From Gymnopus androsaceus JB14 (Eukaryota; Basidiomycota; Agaricomycetes; Agaricales; Omphalotaceae): 64,000 nt of DNA. The notes beneath the pieces were generated by a model. The model did no database searches. It saw nothing but the letters and a program-made list of their open reading frames with translations, and was not told where the DNA came from. The translations under genes were made by a program, and so were the position numbers. This document shows, piece by piece, positions 44,758-56,136 of the stretch (within the stretch, counting starts at the first letter, position 1; each line of letters opens with the position of its first letter). Location: positions 1 to 64,000 of the forward strand of contig ML769421.1 in NCBI GenBank assembly GCA_009733575.1, given 5' to 3'.

Positions 44758-45853
44758 TTAGCTTTGCCCCGCTGATAGATCCAATCCAAAGACCGTCCAG
44801 AAACTTTCATACGTTCCTCTTCCTAGCACTGCAAACACCGCCCTATCAAACGAACCCTGGAACGGCGCAGTGGACCCAACTAAAAACTCCTTCCATAGCC
44901 CCGCTACAACCTCCACATTATTCCTAAACACCCCAGTCCCAAAGCTTCCCAAAACCAAGTTCCGAACACCTTTCAGAACGAATAAACGTAGGATCCGACC
45001 CATGCGCTCTTTCATCTCTGCTTTGATCCTGGATTCGAGCGCTTCTCGTTCCGTTTGGGTGTTTGTGTTTGCACGATTTTTGGTACGCACGTCTCCAGCA
45101 TTAACTGCAGCGCAGGTGAGGATGTCGACTGGAGAGAGGCTCAAGCCAGGATCCTGCGTCGTTGCGGAAAAGTAAGACGGAGGGAGAATATATCATGGCA
45201 TGCGAATAGAATGATGAGGCGCCCTTATCCTGTTTCTCCTGCTGCTTCTGAATCTCTTTGACTCCATCTCCTTTTCCCTTCCACTTTGCATTATTCTTCA
45301 ACCGTTTATGGAGCTTGTAAAACTCGTCTCCATTTTCCGTGGTCAGCGAGTAATACACAGTAGAAGAACGCGCAATGCTTTCTTCCTGCGCCGAAGCACC
45401 ACCGAGAAATCCACCTCCGGGTTTGGTAGCAGAGGCGAAACTAAGAACGCCAATCTTGGGTTTAGTGGAAGTTCGTTGTAGCGATAGCTGATTATCGAGA
45501 AATCTCGCTCCCTCCAATGTCGAAATCTCCAATACCGAGATTTCAATCTCCTTGCTCCCGTTATCCCTATTCTCTGCCCAACCCACAAGTTCCTTGGCCT
45601 CTGGGCTCCAATATTCCGTCCCTTGCTTCATCTGAGTGACTGCAACCTGCAGGTCAAAAGTCACGCCCGCAAGTTCATACGATCCATGCTCGACAGCTTG
45701 GATGGTATCGTCTGCAATTCGTTTGAGAGTTGCGCGACGTGCCGTGGTGTTGCAGCTAGGATTGGAATTCGAGTTGGGTTCTAGCATAGTAGATTTCCTT
45801 TCTAGTTTGTTGGACGAAGACGTTTCTGGGCACGGAGTAGGTCTAGTATGCAT
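44758..45853 (-). CDS. Microbial-type PARG, tandem copy 1, one-base frame break
   Basis: TIGR02452/DUF2263-type poly(ADP-ribose) glycohydrolase; the family removes ADP-ribose chains and has a macrodomain fold. Seen: LKRIADDTIQAVEHGSYEL, ISVLEISTLEGARFL, IGVLSFASATKPGGGFLGGA, SAQEESIARSSTVYYSL (the GGG...QEE catalytic signature), FYSHAMIYSPSVLLFR, DILTCAAVNAGDVR, then VRNLVLGSFGTGVFRNN and a C-terminal FQGSFDRAVFAVLG. One extra base at about 45131-45137 shifts SWLEPL away from VDILTCAAVN; copy 2 shows the uninterrupted reading. The start is taken at MHTRPTPC (45853); an upstream ATG at 45946 would add a segment absent from copy 2. Both catalytic glutamates are present. Confidence 0.85.
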
Positions 45854-46009
45854 CTTATAAGGTATGATTTGCCTGCACGAGTTGACAGCGGTAAGCAATT
45901 GGTTAACTGGCAATGACTCACTTACAGTAATACAGGCCATGGTCAACGTCAGCGCCCGTAGAGCAGATTGAAGGTGATCGTAGCCTTGAACGCGGATCCG
46001 AAATAATTG

Positions 46010-46348
46010 CCTTGAACAGAGGGATCAACGTCAGCTGTAGTCTGTAGGTCGTCCTGCAACCAAATCATGTCAACGCCATCCGACGAAACCAAAAGTATTG
46101 GAGCTTCTGGCAGTGGGAATGCGAACAAAAATATATGTCATTCCTGCTCGGCTCCACAATATTGCACAGCAAGGTTTTCGAAGGATGACTGGAATAGTAG
46201 TGTTTGTTTGGATGAAGCATGGATCGGTAAAGGGAGGAAGGAAAGACGACACGGGAAGAGATGGATTTGGTCTTTCGATCGAATGATAGCGAGGATAGAT
46301 AGGATAAATGAAGGAGGGAAGGTTGCGCGCGAATAACAGGAGTCCCCG
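46010..46348 (-). repeat. Duplicated 3' flank of PARG copy 2
   Basis: Counterpart of 44330-44757, lying between the two PARG genes; it marks the border of the tandem unit of about 1.6 kb. Confidence 0.7.
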
Positions 46349-47574
46349 CTAGCTCGATACATCCAGTCCAAAGACCGCCTGGAAACTTTCATACGTTCCC
46401 TTTCCCAACACTGCAAACACCACCCTATCAAATGAACCCTGGAACGGTGCGTTCGACCCAACTAAAAGCTCCTTCCACAGTCCCGCAACAACTTCAACAT
46501 TATTCCTAAACACCCCAGTCCCAAAGCTTCCCAAAACCAAGTTCCGAACGCCTTTCAGAACGAATAAACGTAGAATCCGACCCATGCGCTCTTTCATCTC
46601 TGTTTCGATCCGGGATTCGAGCGCGTTTCGTTCAGTGTTGCCTTTGGTGCGATTTTTGGTACGCACGTCTCCAGCGTTAACTGCAGCGCTGGTGAGGATA
46701 TCGACTGCGAGAGGCTCAAGCCAGGATCCTGAATCGTCGCGGAAAAGTAGGACGGAGGGGGAATATATCATGGCATGCGTGTAGAATGATGAGGCGCCCT
46801 TATCCTGTTCTTCCTCTTCCTCCTGCTCTTTCTCTTCTGCTTTGCCCTTGCCTTGCCCTTCCACTTTCCTTTGTACTTCATCCGTTTATGGAGTTTGTAG
46901 AACTCGTCCCCATTTTTCGTGGTCAAGGAGTAGTACAGAGTAGAAGAACGCGCAATGCTTTCTTCCTGCGCCGAGGCGCCGTTGAGAAACCCACCACCGG
47001 GTTTAGTGGCAGAGGCGAAGTTGAGAACGCCAATCTTGGGTTTAGGAGTCGTGGAAGAGAAATCTGGCGAAGATTGCTGGGGTGATAGTGGGTTGTCCAG
47101 AAATCTCGCTCCTTCTAATGTCGAAATCTCCAATACCGAGATTTCAATCGCCTTGCTCCCACTAGCCCTATTCTCTGCCCAATCCACAAGTGTTTTGGTC
47201 TCTGGGCTCCAATATTCCGTTCCCTGCCTCATCTGAGTAACTGAAACCTGCAAGTCAAAAGTCGCACCGGCAAGTTCATACGATCCATGCTCGATAGCTT
47301 CAATGGTATCGTCTGCGATTTGTTTGAGAATTTCGTAGCGAGGATGGTCGCCATTTGTGAAACTGGTCGTGTCGGGATTCGGATTGGACTCGGAGCTCGA
47401 GCAAGATTCTAGGATAGTAGTAGATTTCCTTTCTAGCTTGCTGGATGAAGAAGTTTCTGAGTAAGGAGTAGGCCTAGGACGCTTTCCTTCAGGTGTCGTG
47501 CGAATTACTGAGCCAGAAGAGCTAGGCTGCTTGTCTTTACCCTTGGAAATTGGGAAAAAATACGATGTAATCAT
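46349..47574 (-). CDS. Microbial-type PARG, tandem copy 2, one frame break
   Basis: Paralogue of copy 1 with a longer N-terminus (MITSYFFPISKGKDKQP, a PIP-box-like QxxSxxFF pattern is not evident). It has KQIADDTIEAIEHGSYEL, IGVLNFASATKPGGGFLNGA, SAQEESIARSSTLYYSL and DILTSAAVNAGDVR, ending FGLDVSS. The frame breaks once in the Lys/Glu-rich insert after KWKGK (about 46842-46862), a low-complexity stretch that is also variable between copies. Its 5' end faces the next gene across 203 bases. One unusual point is that both copies keep the catalytic signature, so both could be active if the breaks are errors. Confidence 0.83.
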
Positions 47575-47777
47575 TTATAGTCCTATAAAATTGATTTATA
47601 AATATTAGAGAAAAAAGTTGGAAAAATAGTACCTCGGAGTAAAAGGACAAGTCGAGGACAAGGGCGCCTATTCGCTGCTTGATCTCGACCTCCTCACATA
47701 TCGCCAAATCCGCCCACCCGCGCGCGGGCCCAAGTCCCAGTCAAACCCTCCTTCATTATATCTAATATCTGTCTGTC
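47575..47777. promoter_or_regulatory. Shared divergent promoter region
   Basis: 203 bases between the start codons of PARG copy 2 (minus) and the membrane protein gene (plus); any promoters for both must lie or overlap here. No specific box identified. Confidence 0.4.
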
Positions 47778-48556
47778 ATGCAATCCGCCAAAAATTTGAT
47801 TCGTTTTTTCCGGCCTGGAGGAACGCCTCATGTGTATAATTCTCCAAATCCTCCTCTGTTTCAGCGCCGTTCACCTTGGTGGGCAAGGTGGACCTTTGGC
47901 TTGGTTGCCTGCGATGCATTCATGACGTGAGGCCTTATTTAACGCGTCCCAAAAACATTTTAATCATAATTCTTCATAGAGGCTCAGCAATGGACCTAAC
48001 CTGGCAACACTGGTCACAGCCAATTGACGGAAAAACAGAGTCCGAAGTTCCTCCCCATCCCGAGTACTATAACCTCCGCCCAACCTGGCAACGTCTAGGT
48101 CTTTGCTTAGGCTTCTTTGTCGGAGGTGTAGCAGCCAGTGCATTCTTGCTGATCGCAGGCTTCCGCTACACAAAAGTCCTAGACGTGTTCCCTCCCCTCC
48201 CTAAACCAATGTCCAACTCACGGATAAGCAAAAACGCTGCTCAAGCTGCTCAAAAAACACAGGAAGAACGACGCGTCTTCCTTCAATCAGCACGACATAT
48301 TCGGTCGCGTGGGGTTACTTTTCCTCTCTCGCAATGTACCTTGCATCGAGGCCGAGCAGATTCGGAGCTCCTCCTTACTGTCGAGAGTGAGAGGGGACAT
48401 TGGTACATAGGCCTGGATGATGATGCTATCATTGACGGGAAAAAATACAAGGGAAGCGCGGCTCGTGAAGTCATCTTGAAAGCTTGGAAAGGTGGATGGA
48501 TTGGTGATGATTTATATCGCGCGACGCAGCCTACGACACCCGTAGCACGCGGGTAA
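47778..48556 (+). CDS. Conserved-looking membrane protein, possibly mitochondrial, 241 aa
   Basis: Exons 47778-47926 and 47980-48556 join in phase. The N-terminus MQSAKNLIRFFRPGGTPHVY is basic and could be a mitochondrial presequence. Hydrophobic segments are RWTFGLVACDAFMTGSAMDL and LGLCLGFFVGGVAASAFLLIA. The C-terminal half is soluble (FPLSQCTLHRGRADSELLLT, HWYIGLDDDAIIDGKKYKGS, VILKAWKGGWIGDDLY). The layout, two membrane passes followed by a beta-rich domain, resembles small inner-membrane proteins of the TMEM223 kind, but I am not sure of that match. Confidence 0.7.
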
Positions 48557-48931
48557 AAAAGATTCTGGTCTGTATCATAAAATCATACTTGAATCACACT
48601 TGTGAAGAGAGTATTGCGCTCCAATGCTCAACTGAACTCTGGAAGGTATGTATTCGGTTCCGAGTTCTTTCGCAAGATCTACCCCGCATCGTTCTCTGAT
48701 AAACACGCGTCTCCAGCGTTAAAAGGCATCCATGTTCTCTGCATCTCAAGGTCCTCATACTCCCTAAGAGCTTGCCGCACATGTGGTGTCTAGCGTTATG
48801 TTTTTACTTTGCTGAATTTTATTTATTTTCCTTACTACCTACTTATGAACTCACGAACGCGTTGCGGCGCGGTCGTGAGAAAGCCCTTTTTAAATTCCTT
48901 ACACTCATCATCTGAATCACCTCTATAAACT

Positions 48932-50570
48932 ATGTCTCTCTGCTCAAACTGCAGTAAACCTCTCTTAACGACTCGAATATCTGAAAATCCTTCTCCATCA
49001 ATGTTCGAACAACTACGAAAGGAATCCGGCCCTGCGTCAATTCCGAACCGCGTGGAAGTGCTCCCGATTCTGCAAAGCGCACAGCAGGAGTTCGACGATT
49101 GCGAAATGCAGATCAAAGCCCTTGAATCTCGTCGACAGAGCCTTCGAGTGTACATGGACCGGGTGCAGTCTCTGCTGTCGCCTTGCCGCAAGGTCCCCAA
49201 TGAGATTTTGCAGCGCATCTTTGATGATTGCTGTTACATGAATCATTTGGGACACTTTGGGCTTGCGAAAACTCGCAGTACTATCACAGATCTGCCTGCA
49301 CTGGCTCTTAGTAGTGTTTGTTTTCGGTGGCGAAGGAACGGACTATCTATACCAAGTATATGGTCCAGGATATCGCTGGCATGCCAGCGGGTGGACGATG
49401 AGAAAGAGGATGTCGATAAAAGATTCCTCTCCACTCTAAATATCTTTCTCAATCGAGGACTACAGCATCCACTCACAATTGCTATCGACTCGCTTGACGA
49501 CTTTAATAATCACCATCCTGCTTTGACTCTTCTATCCAACCATATACATCGCTGGCGCAGTTTCAGCTATCGAGTTGAAACTCACCGCTTACACGAGTTG
49601 ATTTTGGACCCTACTCGAACTTTTGGATCACGAAAATTTCCCTCTCCTGGAAGAGCTAAACATGGTGAATATGTACGAGGATGATCTCAACCTCCTCGCT
49701 CATACAGCACCAAAGCTGAAGAAACTGAGCGCCACTATGTCCAGTCCTGAGGACTTTGAAGTTGAAATTCCCCTATTCGTGCAGCTCGAGCATTTGGAAG
49801 TGTACTCCCTCCTTGCGCATGAGCTCCAAATTTTAATGGACAGCAATCACCATCTAGTGTCATTAAAAATTGAGGATACAGTTGAACGCACATTAGACGA
49901 TGAACCTTCCCCTACACCTTGCCACACCATTGATACGCTGACACTTTTCCAAACCGTGACGTCGCATAATCAGTCGGTCTTGTCATATCTTACGCTGTCT
50001 TCTTTGAAGGTCATCCGTCTTGAACGGAGTGCCTTTCACGAACAGGAGGTCCCGCCCCGCATATGCCAGAGTGATTGGCGCTACTTCAATCAATTTATGG
50101 CCTTCCTGTCGCGATCTTCCTGCCCGTTAACAACTTTGTCCATCGAGAGTTTGGCACTAGCTGACTCAAAACTTATCAATCTTCTCACTCATATTCCGAC
50201 GTTGGTCAACCTCAGCATTAATGACAGCTACGTCCTCCAAAAACACAGCCCCATAACAGGCCGATTTATCAAGAGCCTTCGCGCTACCTCCCAGCCTCCC
50301 ATCGTTCCGAGATTACATTCTCTAAAGCTGGATGTTGGTGGGAGCACCTTCAAGGATAGGTCAGTTGTGAATATGGTTCGGTCTCGATGGATTCCTGAGA
50401 AGCGCACTAGTGAGGAATTGGAACCTCAGGTGGAGTGCCTACGGGAGTTTACTATAAAGTTTCGAAATCGAAATTGGAAAGAGAAACGGGTTGTGTATCA
50501 GCCTTTGGAAGAGATGGAGAGGGATGGGATGAGAGTTGTTGTGTTGTGGCAGAATGAGGGTCGGAGTTAG
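48932..50570 (+). CDS. F-box protein, family B copy 1, one-base frame break
   Basis: A different F-box family from the one at 17.7 and 27.4 kb. The start MSLCSNCSKPLLTTRI has a CxxC pair; then a coiled coil (QQEFDDCEMQIKALESRRQS), the F-box-like VPNEILQRIFDDCCYMNHLG (as in mushroom F-box proteins with a preceding coiled coil), WRRNGLSIPSIWSRISL, and a leucine-rich C-terminal part (FPLLEELNMVNMYEDDLNLL, LKKLSATMSS, LTTLSIESLALADSKLINLL). The two halves are offset by one base: AAAA at 49633-49636 should be AAA, as the other copy shows. With that, it is one exon of about 545 residues. Likely an SCF adaptor; target unknown. Confidence 0.8.
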
Positions 50571-51121
50571 AGGAATAATTTGTCTTATTTTCCGTCTGTT
50601 TATAAGAGACTAGTGATAATCCTGAGGAACAAGCATTTTATTTCGAGATGGTTGGAGTTCGGGATGGGATCTATAGGAGGGGTGCTTGATCCTTTGCATC
50701 GGAATGAGAATGAGAGTACCTTTAGGCTTTATAGACTGTCTCTTTTATCACCTACGTGTCCTGGCTTTGTTTAATACGTTTTTGGAAAGGGTTTGAAGAG
50801 TCGGTCGAAGGAAGAAATGGAGGTTTTCATTCGATGGCGGCCTCCAACCATGTCCTGAACTTGAAGAGATTTTTAGCATCGCTCACTTCGATACTCATTG
50901 ACCAATTCAAGCAGATATGCGACTCGCGAGCACTTGAGGAGCGGTAATCTTTTTGTATATAATGTACACACATTCAACGTCCAACTATACTAGGTAACTG
51001 TAATTTAGAAAATTCCAACCGAAAGAAAAGCAAAAAAAAACTTCTCAGGTATCGCGAATTAATGGTTGCATTTGCATTTGGATGAAGGAAGAGATAAGTA
51101 AAGGAATAAAACAGGAAAGGA

Positions 51122-51924
51122 TCAGTTGGTGTGGCCTTGGCCTCCTTTTCCGGGCTTTCCCCCATTTCCTTGACCTGGCTGATCGCCGTGACCGCCGTTA
51201 CCCTGTCCGGGTTGACCACCGTGACGACTTTTACATTGACCAGGCTGACCACCGTTTCCCTGGCCGGGCTGACCGCCGTGACCACCATTACCCTGTCCAG
51301 GCTGACCACCGTGACCTCCTTGACCATTTCCTTGACCAGGCTTTCCACCGTTACCTTGGCCGGGCTGACCGCCGTGACCACCATTGCCCTGTCCAGGCTG
51401 ACCACCACCGTGGCCTTCCTGGCCATTTCCTTGTCCGGGCTGACCGCCGTGACCACCGTTGTCTTGTCCAGGCTGGCTACCGTGGCCTTGACCAGATTGA
51501 CCTCCGGATTGACCAGGTTGGCCATCTACAATTTTATTTCTGTTAGCTCCGAACTACTATATCATATTTCACACTTACCAGCTCCATCTTCTTCACGACG
51601 GTAGTGACCATCTTCATGGCCTCCTGATATCCAGTATTAGTTTTGCGTTTACACTGAAGATAATTATTCTAATGGACATACCTTGATGAGGTTCCGGGAA
51701 ATGAGGAATAAGGGATAGGTAGAGGACGAGAAATGATAGGAATGGGAATCTTGTCCTTGTCTCTTGCAACAACGATGTCCTACGTTAGGATGTTGGTGAG
51801 TATATCTACAATGAATTTGGTAACGAAGACGAAGACTGACATTGATGTTTCTGTTGATGTTCAGACTATGAACAGTGGTCGGAAGCGAAACAAGTGCAAT
51901 GGTTTGGGCAGTAGAGAATCGCAT
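51122..51924 (-). CDS. Secreted Gly/Gln/Pro/Asn repeat protein, copy I
   Basis: Starts MRFSTAQTIALVSLPTTVHS, a signal peptide. After two to three small exons with VVARDKDKIPIPIISRPLPI and HEDGHYRREEDGA, the last exon (to 51122) is built of about a dozen imperfect GGHGGQPGQGN units with variants GKPGQGN and GSQPGQDN, ending KPGKGGQGHTN. Such hydrophilic tandem repeats suit an extracellular matrix or wall protein. The exact middle exon borders do not close by eye (a donor at GTATGTCC leaves the phase one off), so the model is tentative; the start, signal peptide and repeat frame are clear. Confidence 0.62.
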
Positions 51925-52609
51925 ATTGAGAATCAGATAGAGGGAAGCTGCTGAGTACTGAGTGATTTGGAGTTGAGAACAACTCGAGGAGTTCTGAGCT
52001 GAAATTTACTTCTTTTATACCAGTTTTGCGTCTCGTAAGTCGACCATATTCGACTTGAAGTGAAAAGGGTGAAATGAGAATGAGAAGGGACTACTTACTC
52101 GTGATGCGTAAGGCACCCCATGGACTATTCGATCCATATGAACTTTCTCAGCTTGAGAAGGCAGTAAAATTTGAACGTTTGAATGTCGAGCGAGTAACAA
52201 AAATGAAAAGAATGGTTCCGAGCGCACGACGCAAATGAGTACTCCATTCAAGTTCTGATTTTGAGGAAATTTCTTCGTGCCTTGTCTGTACCTGCGTTAC
52301 GAAGCATATACAGGTCTTGGAAATATAAATGTTTGAGTCAAAAGAGAGAGCGTCGAAATAAAGTAAACAAAAAAAAAGTCCCGAGTGTTATTGATTACTT
52401 CATTCTTGTTTTCAGGAAATTATGAGCTCTGTACCTGCACCGTAACATTGACGGTGCTTGGTCTACTTAGTGGCAGTCATTCTGCTTCATTAGCCTATTC
52501 ACTGGAAAAAGCTGTTCCAAGTTCGCCGAAGTATCCCATTTTGGCGATCATATTGCTGTATTTGGACTGATGTTTCTCTGTTTCCGGCGAGTCCCCGCCG
52601 ACTCTATAG

Positions 52610-52638
52610 TACGACATGCATCCACTTGGCATGTCGTA
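52610..52638. repeat. Perfect 10-base hairpin
   Basis: TACGACATGC and GCATGTCGTA with a 9-base loop. An identical structure lies in the second segmental copy (about 57610-57640). Intergenic; role unknown. Confidence 0.7.
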
Positions 52639-53293
52639 GCTAGGCTATAGGAAGCTACGGGAGGAGTTGAGCGACTCAAAGCCGTTGCATATGTCGCACA
52701 AGTACATACCACTTTGTCTTTATTCCGGACGCGACGTGATTGCAATCCCTTGACAACAGCCCAGAACGCTGAGCGTCGGCATTAAAGAGCTACACGAGCG
52801 CCGACGTTGGATCCTAGCCTTGGTATTTTATGCTGCGCCAAGTGGCAAGTGACTCGATAGAATGCGTTCTCCCATTGAAACTTCTAGTTTCATGGTATTT
52901 CTGATTTCATTAGCACCAAGTTGCGACAAATGTACTACTTGCCTTGGAAATATTATAGTTCATCCGAAGAGTTCAGTCAATGGTTCATTCACCCAAGGAG
53001 AGATGCGCTTAAACTGCTAGTTTTAGACTTTGGTCTTAAGGTCAAAGCTAGGATCGCATCTATAAGATAGACCGCGGTGTTAGTCCTTAGTCGAGAACCC
53101 TGGGTCTCTATTAGAATGTCAGATCTGACTCAAGACCCACCTAAACCTCATCAGGAGCGCTCCAGTCCAACTTGATTATGGTCCAACCAGAATACCTAGC
53201 GCTGTCAAACTTGTGACATCTGATTCGAAAAAACATTTGTTAGTTTTCAGTAGCAATAGTAGTAGTAGAAATTTTAGTGAAGAAATCTGAACC

Positions 53294-53809
53294 AGGAAAA
53301 GCCCTAAAGGGCCCTGGGCCCTACCATACAAATTTAGGGCCGATCGGCCCTACATAGGCCCTACAAGTCTGGGCGCCAAAAGTCCGATCGATAGGTGAGC
53401 TCGGAAGTAAAGTATCACTTATGGCATTCTTACGGGGCGCCGGCCCCGGGGCGGCCACTGCGCGTGGTGCGTTGAGGGAACTACGTTCCCCCAAACCCCT
53501 TCCTTTTCGCTGTCGCGAGCCCACTGCATGGTGCCTCTGCTGCGCGGGGCTTTCTCTTTCTTTCTCTCATTTTTCTGTCCAAAAATATCCAAGTTAAGTA
53601 ATTATTGACTCTGATTGCGGCGCCGGCCGCGACGGGCTCCACGCAGTGGCCGTCGCAAGCCCACTGCGTGGTGCTTGTGCTGCGCGGGCCTTTGCTTGCT
53701 TTTCTCTCCTCCGGACTTAATCGGTGGGAACAGCGAACCGGCAATGAAGATGATCGAGACAATGGGGCCCTAAGGGCCCCAGCTGAGAACTGATCTTAGG
53801 GCCTTTCCT
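53294..53809. mobile_element. MITE-like GC-rich element, 516 bp
   Basis: The ends are inverted: AGGAAAAGCCCTAA on the left and, read on the other strand, AGGAAAGGCCCTAA on the right. Inside are GGGCCC runs and two direct repeats of about 40 bases containing GCCCACTGC-(A/G)-TGGTGC and CTGCGCGGG (about 53518-53555 and 53656-53693). GC content is much higher than the flanks. No coding capacity. It lies in the 2 kb absent from the other segmental copy. No target duplication was found with confidence. Confidence 0.6.
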
Positions 53810-54306
53810 AGTACAGAGGTTTAATGAAATTTTAATGAGATACTTGCTTCATGAAACAAAGAATCTGGGGGATGGAAATTGTAATATTTGAAAGTAGGCA
53901 TTGGCATACAGCGACCAGTTACAAAATCCTACTTATTCTTTGCCTAAAGGAATTAATGAACTTTTAGGAGGCATGACACCTGGGCAACGATTCACCGCGA
54001 CTCTGGAAACCGGTAGATACCAGTTTATGCTTTGGGGATGTCGCAGACCTAACAACAATAGCAGCCTCTCAAACGCAAACGCAGAGATAATATACCAAGG
54101 TTTACCGAACAATCTCGAGAAAATCCTTGTGTGACGATACATCGATGCGAACACACGAACACGACACTAACAACTCGCGAAGAGCCAAATTGTGCTTGAG
54201 CTGAAACCAAGGCACATTCAGGCCCTATTTCTGTGCCTGAGCGCCAAATCAAGCAGCCGAAGTCTCGCTTTGCCCCTAATCACTACTAACTTCTTTTGAC
54301 CCCACA
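53810..54306. other. Intergenic region within the insertion
   Basis: An ATG-started open frame at 53901-54134 (MAYSDQLQNPTYSLPKGINE) has no recognisable domain. No other feature seen. Confidence 0.4.
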
Positions 54307-54772
54307 ATGTCCCAGTTCAGAGAACACCTACGCACCTGCATTCTGGCTTATGCTGCGATGTCCTGGCCGCTTCTTGGGATTTTCCTCGATTGGAAAACGG
54401 CAGAATACAAGGTCCTTCTCCTTGCTTGCAGTTTCATGCAGTCATACGCTCCTTTCATGCTCCTTGTTCTTGGGAGGCCGAGTCCAACTCGCCTCCTTGC
54501 GCCCACCTGTTGCTTTATGTATTGCTATGCGGGGTCAGGGTGGTTTCAAGTTGGTATGTGCATCCACGCTAATAGTGTAATTAACCATTCTCATCAGTTT
54601 TGGTTGAACAGGCCCAGTTGCCTTGAGTCTCGCTGAATTAGACCAGGCCCACCTAATGTACTTTGCTGGCAGTTTTATTTTCGCAGTGGCAATGGCTCTT
54701 TGGGATGCGAGCTATGTGGCTGCATTAGACGCAAACAGCTTGGCGAGGAAATGTGCAAGCGAGGAAGTGTAA
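54307..54772 (+). CDS. Small multi-pass membrane protein, 135 aa
   Basis: Exons 54307-54553 and 54612-54772 join in phase to an open frame with a normal stop. About four hydrophobic helices: CILAYAAMSWPLLGIFLD, VLLLACSFMQSYAPFMLLVL, PTCCFMYCYAGSGWFQVG and LMYFAGSFIFAVAMALWDAS. A polar C-tail (LARKCASEEV) follows. No family recognised. It sits within the DNA present in only one segmental arrangement, between the MITE-like element and the truncated F-box. Confidence 0.65.
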
Positions 54773-55074
54773 CTGACAGCGTGAGTGAGCTCCCCTTTCC
54801 TTCTTTTTCAGTATTCGACTGATCCTTCTGCGTTGACTCGTCAGTTTCTTTACATTGTTCATCAAACCTGTATACTCTATTCAAGTTGTAAATGGAGTAA
54901 CCAAGTCCAGAGTATATGATATGAGCTAGATCCTGCTAGATCTCACCTATTTAATCCCTAGACCATAAAGCTAGTTCATCAGTCAAGCTGAAAGTCTGGA
55001 AAATGAAGGCTCGTCTCACTGTAGATCGAAAGGGTCATAGTGTGATGATCTCTTCCATGGGAAAATGCCAAACT

Positions 55075-55570
55075 GGTCTACATTTTGAACAAAACTTCGA
55101 GCCACTCATGGACTTCCTGTCACGATCTTCCTGTCAACATTAACAACTTTGTCCATTGAGAGTTTGGCACTCGCTGACTCAAAACTTATCAATCTTCTCA
55201 CCAATATTTCGACGTTGGTCAATCTCAGCATTAATGACAGCTATGTCCTCCAAAAACACAGCCCTATAACAGGCCAATTTATCAAGAGCCTTTGTACTAC
55301 CTCCCAGCCTCCCATTGTTCCGAGATTGCATTCTCTAAAGCTGAATATTGGTGAGAGCACCTTCAAGGATAGGTCAGTTGTGGATATGTATGGTTTGGTC
55401 TCGATGGATTCCTGACAGGCACACTAGTGAGGAATTGGAACCTCAGGTGGAGTGCCTACAGGAGTTTACTATAAAGTTTCGAAATCAAAATTGGAAAGAG
55501 AAACGGGTTGTGTATCAGCTCTTGGAAGAGATAGAGAGGGATGGATGAGAGTTGTTGTGTTGTGGCAGAA
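55075..55570 (+). pseudogene. 5'-truncated F-box family B copy
   Basis: Only the last third of the gene is present, from FMDFLSRSSC-like sequence, TTLSIESLALADSKLINLL and SINDSYVLQKHSPITGQFI to the stop region. The F-box and coiled coil are missing, and there are single-base gaps against copy 1 (near 55136, 55390 and 55545). This is the leading edge of the second segmental copy. Confidence 0.8.
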
Positions 55571-56136
55571 TGAGGGTCGGAGTTAGAGGAATAATTTGTC
55601 TTATTTTCCGTCTGTTTATAAGAGACTAGTGATAATCCTGAGGAGCAGGCATTTTATTTGAGATGGTTGGAGGCTAGTTCGGGATCTACAGGAGGGTGCT
55701 TGATCCTTTGCATTGGAATGAGAATGAGAGTACCTTTAGGCTTTATAGACAGGCTCTTTTATCACCTACGTGTCCTGGCTTTGTTCAATACGCTTTTGGA
55801 AAGTTTCAAAGAGTCAATTGAAGGAAGAAATGGAGATTTTCATCCAATGACGGCCTCCAATCATGTCCTGAACTTGAAGAGATTTTTAGCATGCTCACTT
55901 CGATACTCATTGACCAATTCAAGGAGATATGCGACTCGCGAGCACTTGAGGAGCGGTAATCTTTTTGTATATAATGTACACACATTCAACGTCCACTATA
56001 CTAGGGTAACTGTAATTTAGAAAAATTCAACCGAAAGAAAAGCCAAAAAAAACTTCTCAGGTATCGCGAATTAATGGTTGCATTTGCATTTGGATGAAGG
56101 AAGAGATAAGTAAAGGAATAAAACAGGAAAGGATCA

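Larger units (their letters stand above)
50085..53028. repeat. Segmental duplication, copy I
   Basis: From the 3' part of F-box B copy 1 through the repeat-protein gene and its flank, this segment recurs at 55075-58020 almost base for base. The two differ chiefly by single-base gaps. Confidence 0.88.

Noticed and set aside
44475..44810. Minus-strand open frame after PARG copy 1 as a separate gene
   Set aside because: It overlaps the PARG 3' end in another frame; its similarity to 46138-46461 is explained by the tandem duplication of the flank.
51082..51604. Plus-strand Thr/Leu-rich and Asp/Arg-rich open frames over the repeat gene
   Set aside because: They are other-frame readings of the GGHGGQPGQGN repeats; only the minus strand has a signal peptide upstream in a spliceable arrangement.
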